Positions 43,698-52,233 of a stretch of 64,000 nucleotides of DNA are shown here, one piece after another. Under the pieces are notes generated by a model that worked only from the letters and a program-made list of their open reading frames with translations, searched no databases and had not been told where the DNA came from. The stretch lies in assembly GCF_003833015.1 (NCBI RefSeq), contig NZ_RJLQ01000002.1:1-64000 (forward strand). The letters are read 5' to 3'. How positions within the stretch are numbered: the first letter of the stretch is position 1; the number at the start of each line of letters is the position of its first letter. Source of the DNA: Clostridium sp. E02. GTDB taxonomy: Bacteria; Bacillota; Clostridia; Lachnospirales; Lachnospiraceae. The translations under genes were made by a program, and so were the position numbers.

Positions 43698-45254
43698 ATG
43701 AATGACTTTAGGTATAATGAACAAGTTGAAAAATGGGGTGTTTTTGAGGTAAGAGTGTTAGGTAAGATGGAAGGGAATCCCTTTACAGATTATGAAATTT
43801 CGGGAGTTTTTAAGGGAACGGAAGAGTCAATGACTGTAAATGGCTTTTATGATGGAGATGGGGAATATGTTGTTCGGTTTATGCCGAATTTTGAAGGGAA
43901 GTATGAATTTGAGTTGAGTGGAAATTTTTCGGAACAGTCCTATAAGGGGGCGTTTGAATCAAAAAAGCCAACAGACAATAACCATGGTTGCGTGCATGTA
44001 TCCGATAATTGTCATTTTAAATATGCAGATAAAACTCCATATTACTCAGTAGGAACGACCTGCTATGGATGGGTTCAACAGCCAGTAAAAAGGCAGGAAC
44101 AGACACTTCGTACACTGGAGAACAATGCATTTAATAAGATAAGATTCTGCATTTTCCCCAAGCATTATGATTATAACTATGCAGACCCCATTGCATTTCC
44201 TTATGAAGGTTCCCCCTGTGATCATTCCGGACTTAATCGGGATACGGTAGTTGCTTATATGGAGGATAAAAGTTCCAATGATTGGAATTTTAGCAAATTC
44301 AATCCAGAGTATTTTAGATGGTTTGACTTGCGAATCAGTCAGTTGATGGACATGGGTATCGAAGCGGATCTTATTTTGTTTCATCCATATGACCGATGGG
44401 GATTTGATGGGATGGGGAAGGAATATGATGACTTGTACGTAAAATATGTTGTCGCAAGATATGCAGCATATCGAAATGTATGGTGGTCACTCGCCAATGA
44501 ATACGACTATGTGAAAACAAAATCAGGTGAAGATTGGGAACGGATTGCCTCTATTGTATGTGAAAACGATAAGTATGGCAGACTGCGTTCTATCCATAAT
44601 GGCCCACAGTTTTATGACTTTACTAAGCCTTGGGTAACCCACTGCAGTTGTCAGGGAGTCGACCGATATAAGTCGGTAGAGACGACCGATGAGTTAATGA
44701 TTAAATATAACAAGCCGGTTGTATGGGATGAAATCTTATATGAAGGGAATTTAAATTTGGGCTGGGGAAATATTACCGGAGAGGAGCTTGTCAGACGTTT
44801 TTGGGAAGCTTCCATAAGAGGCGGATATGCGGGACACGGTGAAACATATCTGGAATCACCAGATGATTTAGGGGAGCAGCCTGTCCTTTGGTGGTCCCAC
44901 GGCGGATTGCTGCATGGAGAAAGTCCGAAACGAATTGCCTTCCTTTTAAAGGTTCTCTCTGAAATTCCAGGTGGGTATGGACTAAGAAGTATGCCAAAGT
45001 TTTGGGATGCAGTGGTGGGAACAACCGATTATGAAGGGGATAAGGACAAAGAGGGAAAGGACTATTACTTATTTTATTTCAGCTTCATGCGCCCTTTATT
45101 TAAAGATTTCTATTTTGACGAGGATACCGAATATAAGGTAGATCTGATAGATACCTGGAATATGACGAGTGTTTTCCAGGGGATCTATAAGGGACATTTT
45201 AGAATTATCACAGGTGGAAGATCCTATATGGCAGTTCGTGTTCAGAAGGTATAA
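43698..45254 (+). CDS. Putative glycosidase: DUF5060 plus DUF4038-like barrel
   Basis: 518 residues, no signal peptide, so intracellular. Residues about 8-90 form a beta-sandwich of the DUF5060 type (VEKWGVFEVRVLGKMEGNPF and FMPNFEGKYEFELSGNF). Residues about 110-430 form a TIM-barrel glycosidase-like domain (YYSVGTTCYGWVQQ, FNKIRFCIFPKHY, VWWSLANEYD with a likely acid Glu, and KPVVWDEILYEGN with a likely nucleophile Glu). A C-terminal beta-domain closes it. Relatives act on pectic or rhamnose/apiose-containing oligosaccharides, which fits the pectin genes upstream; the substrate is not established. TGGAGGAAG precedes the ATG. Confidence 0.8.
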   Translation: MNDFRYNEQVEKWGVFEVRVLGKMEGNPFTDYEISGVFKGTEESMTVNGFYDGDGEYVVRFMPNFEGKYEFELSGNFSEQSYKGAFESKKPTDNNHGCVHVSDNCHFKYADKTPYYSVGTTCYGWVQQPVKRQEQTLRTLENNAFNKIRFCIFPKHYDYNYADPIAFPYEGSPCDHSGLNRDTVVAYMEDKSSNDWNFSKFNPEYFRWFDLRISQLMDMGIEADLILFHPYDRWGFDGMGKEYDDLYVKYVVARYAAYRNVWWSLANEYDYVKTKSGEDWERIASIVCENDKYGRLRSIHNGPQFYDFTKPWVTHCSCQGVDRYKSVETTDELMIKYNKPVVWDEILYEGNLNLGWGNITGEELVRRFWEASIRGGYAGHGETYLESPDDLGEQPVLWWSHGGLLHGESPKRIAFLLKVLSEIPGGYGLRSMPKFWDAVVGTTDYEGDKDKEGKDYYLFYFSFMRPLFKDFYFDEDTEYKVDLIDTWNMTSVFQGIYKGHFRIITGGRSYMAVRVQKV

Positions 45255-45272
45255 AAGTTGACACTTGTATCT

Positions 45273-45833
45273 TTAAGACGGATAGTTACAGATGGATATA
45301 AAATCTTCTACGATCACAGCCATTTCATCGGGAGACTTCTGTACATCATCGTTTAGCCACCGAATTAGGATGCGCATAAACCCACCGGTACTAAAGGTTA
45401 ACGCATACTGTATACTTTCCTTTGAATAAGGTGCGTTTTCGCCCTTTACTACATAAAAAGAGGAGGGTAAAAGTTCATCCACTTTTGCTAGAAAAAGGGG
45501 GAGCAGCTGATGACGGTTAACGAGTGATAGGAAGTCTAAATGCTTTTTCATTACTGTAAAAAAAACTCTTGCAATATTGGGTAAAGATAAGTCTGTTTGT
45601 TGTAAGATCAGGGATCGGTATTCGATCCATATACGATAGAAACATCCTTCGATGATTTCGTCTTTTGAAGAGTAGTTACGGTAAAAGGTACGTCTGGAGA
45701 GCCCAGCATGATCTGTAATTTCCTGTATCGTAATTTCCTCATAATTATCTGTCTGCATCAAGGTTAGCAAAGTGCGTTCCATCCATAGTTTTGAGCGATT
45801 GGATACTGGATTTCCGATATTTTTTTTAGACAT
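45273..45833 (-). CDS. TetR-family regulator
   Basis: 186 residues. The HTH is ITIQEITDHAGLSRRTFYRNYSSKDEII, followed by a C-terminal TetR_C_8-like domain (HQLLPLF, STGGFMRILIRWL). ATG at 45833 is chosen because TAGGAGGAATC precedes it. It is divergent from the HXXEE gene with a 14-bp palindrome between them. A scrap of a paralogue lies at 38327-38380. Confidence 0.9.
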   Translation of the reverse strand: MSKKNIGNPVSNRSKLWMERTLLTLMQTDNYEEITIQEITDHAGLSRRTFYRNYSSKDEIIEGCFYRIWIEYRSLILQQTDLSLPNIARVFFTVMKKHLDFLSLVNRHQLLPLFLAKVDELLPSSFYVVKGENAPYSKESIQYALTFSTGGFMRILIRWLNDDVQKSPDEMAVIVEDFISICNYPS

Positions 45834-45922
45834 AATGATTCCTCCTAGAGTCACATATTTTTAAATGTGTAGCGATTGCTTCCAAATGGTTGATTTCATT
45901 CCTTCAACTATTATAATAGAAA

Positions 45923-45936
45923 GTGTCGATCGACAC
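45923..45936. promoter_or_regulatory. 14-bp palindrome, probable TetR operator
   Basis: GTGTCGATCGACAC is perfectly self-complementary and lies between the divergent TetR and HXXEE genes. Confidence 0.65.
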
Positions 45937-45965
45937 AAGTGTGACAATAAAAGGAGGGTAATTTT

Positions 45966-46508
45966 ATGAATACTATGAATTTTATCGTATGGCTGTTTCC
46001 AGTCATTTTTATGATCCATGATTTTGAAGAAATCATTATGACAGAGGTATGGGGCAAACGTTTTAAAAAAGAGATAGATACAGTTTGGCCGAAAAGACAA
46101 CCGTTTGGTTTAGATTATATACACGTATATCAAACACCAACTTTTACCATTGGAGTTGTAATTGAATTTTTACTATTTTCATTCATTAGTTTTTTCTCGG
46201 TATATTTTCAAAGTTATTTTCTTTGGTACAGTGCATTTTTCGGGATTACGATACACTTGGTTTTAGCTCATATGCTTCTTTGCGTTAAGTTTAAGCATTA
46301 TGTGCCAGGAATTATCACATCCATTGTTTTTATACTGCCAAGTATCTGGATTTTATATCTAGCAAAAACGATTCTACAGTATAATATGGGAACAATTTTA
46401 CTAACTGCAGCAGCAGGAATTCTGATCATGATAATTATTATACCAGTGCTTCATAAAGCCATGGAATCCTGGTCTAAATCATTAAAGAAATATTCAGAAG
46501 CGAAATAA
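45966..46508 (+). CDS. HXXEE-domain membrane protein
   Basis: 180 residues with five likely membrane helices. The name-giving His-x-x-Glu-Glu occurs as MIHDFEEIIM near residues 17-25, with further polar residues in helices (a metal-binding or hydroxylase-like role has been suggested for the family, not proven). AAAGGAGGG precedes the ATG. It is the target expected for the divergent TetR repressor. A terminator follows and separates it from the spike cluster. Confidence 0.85.
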   Translation: MNTMNFIVWLFPVIFMIHDFEEIIMTEVWGKRFKKEIDTVWPKRQPFGLDYIHVYQTPTFTIGVVIEFLLFSFISFFSVYFQSYFLWYSAFFGITIHLVLAHMLLCVKFKHYVPGIITSIVFILPSIWILYLAKTILQYNMGTILLTAAAGILIMIIIIPVLHKAMESWSKSLKKYSEAK

Positions 46509-46523
46509 AATAATCGAGGACAA

Positions 46524-46564
46524 AAAAGTGGGCAAGGAGGTTTTACTCCTTGCCTACTTTTTTT
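46524..46564 (+). terminator. Terminator after the HXXEE gene
   Basis: AAGTGGGCAAGGAG pairs with CTCCTTGCCTACTT around a short loop, followed by T residues. Confidence 0.9.
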
Positions 46565-46745
46565 ACGGGTGATGGCTAGATCAAATACCAATAATTACAT
46601 GCAAAGTGTTATTTATTACATGAATCTACATAATGTGACAAAATAGACTATAATTAATTAAAAAATAGAGTCTTGTAATTATTTATAGAAAGCTCTTTAT
46701 ACAGCTTTTATGTATACATGAATAGGGGAAGAGGAGAAAAATAGT

Positions 46746-47084
46746 ATGGCTGAGATTTACAATGTAAAAGAAGGCGCTGTATTAAAATGTTCCTTAGGAA
46801 CAACGACAAGCCAGTTAAAGGTTCCGAAGGGACATGGAGCATGTATTCAGGGAAAGAATCAAGCGACCGTTGCTGATCATATTCCCAATGAAAATATTAT
46901 GCCCTTTGGAATGTGTACCAAGAATGTTCCTTCGGTTCCATGCAACCCTTCCATTACACTAAAATGGATCAATGGAAAAAAAGATCATCAGCTTCAGGGA
47001 GAGATGGCATTGATCAATACTTGTATGGTGCCTTGCATGCAGGGGGGAATCATAAAAATAGACCAGTCCGGGCAGCAGGAATAG
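46746..47084 (+). CDS. DUF4280 PAAR-like tip protein
   Basis: 112 residues. It opens with the DUF4280 pattern YNVKEGAVLKCSLGTTTSQL and continues with ATVADHIPNENIMPFGMC, PCNPSI and INTCMVPCMQGGIIKI. Five cysteines in conserved places suggest a metal-stabilised tip. DUF4280 proteins are regarded as relatives of PAAR, the sharp cap of VgrG spikes in type VI-like systems. GAGGAG precedes the ATG. It is the first gene of the 46.7-54.8 kb cluster and directly precedes the first spike gene. Confidence 0.85.
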   Translation: MAEIYNVKEGAVLKCSLGTTTSQLKVPKGHGACIQGKNQATVADHIPNENIMPFGMCTKNVPSVPCNPSITLKWINGKKDHQLQGEMALINTCMVPCMQGGIIKIDQSGQQE

Positions 47085-47108
47085 AAACCGATCAGGGAGG
47101 AAAAACAT

Positions 47109-48515
47109 ATGCCAGTTATAACTTATTCTCAGCTGACTACAGATTTAGCGTGTATTCAGCAGATTAGAGAAGTACGGATCATTCAAGAAATAAATGAGCA
47201 TGGAGTATTGCATTTAACGGCAATACTGGATGAACAGAGCAAAGACGATTATGTGAAAAAGAACTTAAAGGATGAACAGATTACCCTAAAAACAACGGGA
47301 ACAGATTCTAAAGTTCTTTTTAAAGGGATGATAAGTGAAATTAAGACAGAGACCGTAAGCGGATTATATTGCTTAAAGGTTGTGGCGGTTTCCAATTCAT
47401 TTAAAATGGATTTGAAGAAAGAGTCCCATTCATTTCAAGATAAATCTATGACGTATAAACAGCTTCTGCAGAGCATTGCGGAAAAATACCCAGGGGGAGA
47501 TATCATAGACTATGTTTCAAAGGGAAATAAGCTGAATAACCTGATTCTCCAATATCAGGAGACAGACTGGGAGTTTCTTAAAAGACTGGCGTCTCATTAT
47601 CATACAGGGCTCATTCCATCCGTTCTCCATGATACACCTAAAATTATGTTTGGAGTCTCAGATGGCACTGACAGGGGAACCATAGAAAGCTCTGGATACC
47701 ATATTACAAAAGATATTGAATCGTTTATGAAGGACTCAGAAAATTCTGATACAGAAATTCAGGAACAGGATGCGGTGGAATTTCACATAGATTCAGAAAA
47801 TAATTATGAGATTGGCGACCCTATTTTCTATCAGGGAATCTCCTTGTACATAAAGGCAAAAAAAGCAGAAATGGTGCATGGTATCCTCACCTTTTTTTAT
47901 ACACTGTCCACCCAAAAAGGCTTTAGTAGAAGGAGGCTGCATAATGGGAATCTGACTGGTCTTTCCTTAAAAGGCACTGTAATAGACATAATCCGAGATA
48001 AGATAAAGGTACATTTGGCGATTGACCAGGATCAGAAGAAATCAACGGCTTGGGAATTTCCTTATGGAACCTTATATACGGCTGAGGACAGTATTGGATG
48101 GTACTGTATGCCAGAAAAGGGAGATACCGTCCTGATACATTTCCCTACATGGGAAGAGGCAGATGCCATAGGAAACGGCTCTATTCGCGTAAATGGGGAT
48201 GATTCCAATGATATGGAAGACCCTGATGTAAAGATATTTCGGACTAGGGATGGGAAGGAAATTCGTTTCAGTCCGGATGAGATCCTTATCACCTGTGTGG
48301 AGGATGAGGTTTATTTGCGGCTTAATCAGGAATCTGGTATTGAAATCATCAGTTCAGGCCCGATCCGGTTCCAGTCAGAGAAAGGAATTCGGTTGGATGC
48401 AGAGGAGACCATAAAACTGCTTGCGCAAGATCAGGTTCTCTTAAAATGCAAGACAAGCCAGATTGTTATTGACGATAAGATTGATATATGCGGAGAGGAT
48501 GTAAAAATTAATTAA
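47109..48515 (+). CDS. VgrG/gpD-like spike protein 1
   Basis: 468 residues. Residues 1-280 are gp27/late-control-D-like, with the diagnostic ILQYQETDWEFLKRLASHY (about 146-164). About 288-362 form a gp5-type OB fold (LKGTVIDIIRDKIKVHLAID, GWYCMPEKGDTVLIHFP). From about 375 there is a repetitive beta-strand spike (IRFSPDEILIT, IEIISSGPIRFQ, IRLDAEETIKL). No C-terminal effector domain. It probably trimerises and carries the DUF4280 cap. No sheath, tube, baseplate or ClpV-like gene lies in the window, so the launching machine is elsewhere or absent. GGGAGGAAAAA precedes the ATG. Confidence 0.85.
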   Translation: MPVITYSQLTTDLACIQQIREVRIIQEINEHGVLHLTAILDEQSKDDYVKKNLKDEQITLKTTGTDSKVLFKGMISEIKTETVSGLYCLKVVAVSNSFKMDLKKESHSFQDKSMTYKQLLQSIAEKYPGGDIIDYVSKGNKLNNLILQYQETDWEFLKRLASHYHTGLIPSVLHDTPKIMFGVSDGTDRGTIESSGYHITKDIESFMKDSENSDTEIQEQDAVEFHIDSENNYEIGDPIFYQGISLYIKAKKAEMVHGILTFFYTLSTQKGFSRRRLHNGNLTGLSLKGTVIDIIRDKIKVHLAIDQDQKKSTAWEFPYGTLYTAEDSIGWYCMPEKGDTVLIHFPTWEEADAIGNGSIRVNGDDSNDMEDPDVKIFRTRDGKEIRFSPDEILITCVEDEVYLRLNQESGIEIISSGPIRFQSEKGIRLDAEETIKLLAQDQVLLKCKTSQIVIDDKIDICGEDVKIN

Positions 48516-48528
48516 TTTAGGAGAAACT

Positions 48529-49053
48529 ATGGAATATTTTCTAATGCTATCGGATGACCGGATTGGAAAAAGGTTGAAAATCCAACCAGATGCTATAGAT
48601 TTTGAGACAACAGAAGCATGTTCCGTTTACGCTGATTTTAAAGAGGATACGGTGTTTGTAGATTATTTGCCGATTAGGCAGATGTTTCGCCATGCCTTTT
48701 GTGTATCAGATGACTTCAAGGAACTTTTAGAGATCTATACGGATAACCTGTCTGCTTTCCCTGTTTTTGTTACTGATAGAAACCAGAAAGGGCAAAAGAT
48801 ATACTGGAGGGTTGCCATTGAGCTGGAGGATTGTGTAGTAACGATGCCTTATATGAGCAATACCAACATAACTCTTCGCAAAGAAGGGCTGTGTGGGAAA
48901 CATATTTTTCGGATAGCCTTTGAAAAGCAGGAGTACTTAATTGTGTCCTTAAATCTAGCTGAAACAATTCTTAGAAAAGAGCCTGCAGGAATTCGTTTTT
49001 ATCCTGTGAAGCTTCAGGAGGAAAACGATGGAAAACCGACAATATTCTTATGA
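48529..49053 (+). CDS. Spike-cluster protein resembling DUF1629/Imm11
   Basis: 174 residues, soluble. The start YFLMLSDDRIGKRLKI and the end YLIVSLNLAETILRKEPAGIRF recall the DUF1629 (Imm11-like) proteins found beside VgrG genes; this is recalled similarity, not a search. It has a TAGGAGAAA site, lies 13 bases after spike 1 and overlaps spike 2 by 26 bases. It could be an adaptor or an immunity-like protein. Confidence 0.5.
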   Translation: MEYFLMLSDDRIGKRLKIQPDAIDFETTEACSVYADFKEDTVFVDYLPIRQMFRHAFCVSDDFKELLEIYTDNLSAFPVFVTDRNQKGQKIYWRVAIELEDCVVTMPYMSNTNITLRKEGLCGKHIFRIAFEKQEYLIVSLNLAETILRKEPAGIRFYPVKLQEENDGKPTIFL

Positions 49054-50410
49054 GGATATATTTCTTGATATTCCCGTGGCATTCAGCCACATAAAAGCAC
49101 TAAAGATAGAACAATGCCCCAATGATCATGGAAAGGCTTGTTTGTCAGGTGTTCTAAAGGATGAAAGTTATCAGGGAATTCATAAGTTGACCCGTAAAAC
49201 TGTAGTGAAAATTAAAGCGAAAAAGGGTGCAGGAGAGGAGACACTTTTTTGCGGGATTCCTGTGGGTGTCACAATCAGACAGGAAAGAGGGGTATATGAA
49301 GCAGAAATTAAAATGAAAAGTGTTTCTTTTTTGATGGATGTCAAAAAGAAGAACAAAAGCTTCCAAAATAAGGACAAGTCATATTCTTGGTTGTTTGAGA
49401 CTCTTTTGCAAGGGTATGGAGGAGATGTATTGGATCATGCTTCCCATGGTAAGCTCCAGGGGTGTGCCTTAATCCAATATGAGGAAACCGATTGGGAATT
49501 TTTGAAAAGAGCCGCCTCTCGTGTGGGTGCCCTGGTATTTCCGGATGTCCGTTTTGATATTCCTAAAATATTTGTGGGAGTACCCTTAGGAGATTTAGCT
49601 GCAGAAGCTGGCAAGAACCATGTTATCACAAAAAATGAAGGGAAATATCTGTTTTTAGATCGTAATTTTGAAGATTGGATGGAGCAGGATGTGTTGTCCT
49701 GTGAATTTGAAAGCAGAGAAAATCATGGGATTGGAGACAGGATTACCTATGAGGGGGCTTCTCTCATAATAGCAGAAAAAATAATGGAAATGAAGGGAGG
49801 AATCTTAATCTTCCAGTATGGGTTGAGGAATGAAAATGGCCTGAAGGAGCATGTCATATATCATGCCAGATTGAAGGGGACTGCTTTAAAAGGAACGGTG
49901 CTGGCGGCTCGAAGGGATCACTTAAAGCTTCATTTATCTATAGATAAAAGTCAGTCCCCATCTGAGGCTGCATGGTATCCATTTCTGACTCCTTATGCTG
50001 CGGAAGGTGCTACCGGATGGTACAGTATGCCGGAAAAGGGAGAAACGGTTTCTCTTCATTTTCCAACGGAAAAAGAGGAGGATGCGTATGTTGGAACAGC
50101 TCTTCGCAACAAAGGAGAGAAAAATCCAAAAACGAGGAAATCAAATGTGAAATATTATGGTACAGAGCATGGAAATGAACTGGCCTTTGGACCGGAACGT
50201 ATTTCTATCAGTACCAGAGGAAATGCGCTTCGTATGAAGCTTGATGAGAAGTCAGGAATTCGGATAAAGAGCTGTCAGGATATTCATTTAAAGGCTCAGC
50301 AACTATCAGTCAGCTGTGGGGACGTGGAAATCAAATCGAATGAGAAGATTGTGATTGCAACTCCTTCTTCCAGCATGATCATAGATGATATCGTACATAT
50401 AAAGGGATAA
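49028..50410 (+). CDS. VgrG/gpD-like spike protein 2
   Basis: 460 residues, a diverged paralogue of spike 1 with the same order: gp27-like part (LIQYEETDWEFLKRAASRVG), OB fold (LKGTVLAARRDHLKLHLSID, GWYSMPEKGETVSLHFP) and beta-spike (ELAFGPERISIST, IRIKSCQDIHLKAQQL). Both end in a similar short strand (IVIDDKIDI versus MIIDDIVHI). CAGGAGGAAAA precedes the ATG. Tandem spikes may form a heterotrimer or carry different cargoes. Confidence 0.85.
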   Translation: MENRQYSYEDIFLDIPVAFSHIKALKIEQCPNDHGKACLSGVLKDESYQGIHKLTRKTVVKIKAKKGAGEETLFCGIPVGVTIRQERGVYEAEIKMKSVSFLMDVKKKNKSFQNKDKSYSWLFETLLQGYGGDVLDHASHGKLQGCALIQYEETDWEFLKRAASRVGALVFPDVRFDIPKIFVGVPLGDLAAEAGKNHVITKNEGKYLFLDRNFEDWMEQDVLSCEFESRENHGIGDRITYEGASLIIAEKIMEMKGGILIFQYGLRNENGLKEHVIYHARLKGTALKGTVLAARRDHLKLHLSIDKSQSPSEAAWYPFLTPYAAEGATGWYSMPEKGETVSLHFPTEKEEDAYVGTALRNKGEKNPKTRKSNVKYYGTEHGNELAFGPERISISTRGNALRMKLDEKSGIRIKSCQDIHLKAQQLSVSCGDVEIKSNEKIVIATPSSSMIIDDIVHIKG

Positions 50411-50417
50411 GGGTGAA

Positions 50418-51074
50418 ATGGTTATGAATAATAGGACAGATTCAGAAGAAATCATGAGAAAGCGGAAAGAGGCGAAGAAAGGGGAAGAGCAGGAACTATA
50501 CACTATGGAAAACGATATCCAAAACGGATTTATTGTAGTGAAGTATAAAAAGTTCGATGTGGAAGAAAAAGAGATTATGGATGGGAGTCTATCTATGATC
50601 ATGCCAACTGATTTTGAATTAATGGATGAGGAGCTTGCTGAAATAAAATATCCGGGAGAGGACCGCCCGGATTATATCTATAGTGGAGAGGATACCACGG
50701 TTAACTTAACATTTACCATGGAGGAAAGTGGACAAATAGACAATGATGAGGTAGAAGAGGCCAAAAATATTCTGGAAAAGCAGATTGGCCGCCTTTATCC
50801 ATCATCAAAAATCGAGGATAGTCAGACGATTCAGGCGGGAGAAAAGAATATTAGCTTTTTTGGTTTTGATGTTCCGTTGCTTGATGGAAAGGTATATAAT
50901 CTTATGTTTTTTATGGAGTACCGGGGCAGTCTGCTTATGGGGGCATTTAACTGTAGCATTCATCAAAAAAAGCAGTGGAAAAAGGTGATATTTCAGATGC
51001 TGATGACCATACGTGAAAAATCGCAGCCTGTTGAGCCTGTCAAGGAAAAAGAACTTGGTGAAGAAAGCAGGTGA
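50418..51074 (+). CDS. DcrB/DUF1795-like protein, candidate effector chaperone
   Basis: 218 residues. After a charged N-terminal segment, residues about 42-205 form a DcrB/Mog1p/PsbP-like alpha-beta fold: GSLSMIMPTDFELMDEE, GEDTTVNLTFTMEESG, FGFDVPLLDGKVYNLMFFMEYRGSLLMGAFNCS. In Gram-negative type VI systems DUF1795 proteins (Eag) chaperone the membrane-inserting N-termini of effectors; that role is transferred here by analogy because the gene sits between spike and effector. No signal peptide. The pentapeptide-repeat gene follows after four bases. Confidence 0.7.
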   Translation: MVMNNRTDSEEIMRKRKEAKKGEEQELYTMENDIQNGFIVVKYKKFDVEEKEIMDGSLSMIMPTDFELMDEELAEIKYPGEDRPDYIYSGEDTTVNLTFTMEESGQIDNDEVEEAKNILEKQIGRLYPSSKIEDSQTIQAGEKNISFFGFDVPLLDGKVYNLMFFMEYRGSLLMGAFNCSIHQKKQWKKVIFQMLMTIREKSQPVEPVKEKELGEESR

Positions 51075-51078
51075 TCTT

Positions 51079-52215
51079 ATGTCATCAGAAAACATGTCCC
51101 CTGCCTTCGTGCGCTTCCATGAAAAAGATGTATTCCCTTCTCTGGAAGAGGCATTAAATGATCTGGAACAGGATTTTCAGAAAAATTTACACCAGATGAA
51201 GCAGCAGCATTTAAAAACATTTAAAAGTGTATGCCAAAATATAGCAGAATATCAGGATAGCGGTCAGGGCAAAGTCGGATTTCTTATCTTTCATCTTCTA
51301 AGAACCAGAATCCTGCGCCATGATTATACTTATGTAGCAATGACATATGACAAGGATTGGTATTTAAATGAGGGAGTCCCGGTAGGAGAGGCAGACGTTT
51401 CATTTATTTATAAGTATTATGAAGAACTGTGGAAAAAGTTGGAACGGGAATCAAAAAAGTATATTGGACAGATAAATGGAGCAGATATAGAGGGAATCAT
51501 GTTGAAACTGCTGAACCCTTTTCATCAGTATGTTACGGAGCTGATGCGCTGCAGCCTGATGGATGCTCTGGAGACCAGTGAATATAAGGCCCTTGATCGG
51601 GAGAAACATTTTGAAATCCAGACAGGGGAGTATTTTGAGCTTTGTGATCTGGTATATATGGAAGAACAGGAAAAGGACGATGAGGAGAGACAAAGCTGCC
51701 TTGAACAGAGCCAGGATCAGTCCTGCTGTTTTCATGATTTTAGGTATTTGGATTTAAGAGGGCAATCCTATTCTGGGAGAGATTTACGCTATGGGGATTT
51801 CCGGAATAGTAATATGAAGGAAATTCACTTAAGAAATTGTCTTCTGATTGGAGCGCGTTTTAAGAATAGTTGTTTAAGGGAGGCAAGCCTAATGGTATCC
51901 ATGATCCATGATGCCTGTTTTGAAGGGGCGGATTTAACTAGGGCGAAGCTGCAGTATTGTGTGGCATTTACTGGAAAAAACAAGGCGAACAAGTGGAAGA
52001 ATACAGGGTTTACAGGGGTAAGCTTTAAGAATGCCATATTGACAGAAGCAGATCTAAGCGGAGCAACCATAATGGGAGGAGATTTTGAAGGGGCTGACTT
52101 AAGGGGAGCGATATTCAAGGATGCAGTCCTCTACCGAAGCCGTTTTAGTAAAAAGCAGCTGGAAGAATGTGAATTCAGTCAGGAACAGCTTGAACAAATG
52201 AAAATCCTGCCGTAA
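51079..52215 (+). CDS. Pentapeptide-repeat protein of the spike cluster
   Basis: 378 residues. The N-terminal 200 residues are helical and charged and not recognised. From about residue 220 to 355 runs a pentapeptide-repeat beta-helix (LRGQSYSGRDLRYGDFRNSN, ARFKNSCLREASL, FEGADLTRAKL, ILTEADLSGATIMGGDFEGADLRGA), with one interruption. ATG at 51079 has AGGTGA just upstream; an earlier in-frame ATG lies inside the previous gene. It is always beside effectors in such clusters as far as I recall, and may act as an adaptor or carrier for loading cargo. Confidence 0.8.
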   Translation: MSSENMSPAFVRFHEKDVFPSLEEALNDLEQDFQKNLHQMKQQHLKTFKSVCQNIAEYQDSGQGKVGFLIFHLLRTRILRHDYTYVAMTYDKDWYLNEGVPVGEADVSFIYKYYEELWKKLERESKKYIGQINGADIEGIMLKLLNPFHQYVTELMRCSLMDALETSEYKALDREKHFEIQTGEYFELCDLVYMEEQEKDDEERQSCLEQSQDQSCCFHDFRYLDLRGQSYSGRDLRYGDFRNSNMKEIHLRNCLLIGARFKNSCLREASLMVSMIHDACFEGADLTRAKLQYCVAFTGKNKANKWKNTGFTGVSFKNAILTEADLSGATIMGGDFEGADLRGAIFKDAVLYRSRFSKKQLEECEFSQEQLEQMKILP

Positions 52216-52233
52216 AATGAAAGGAGAGAAGCT

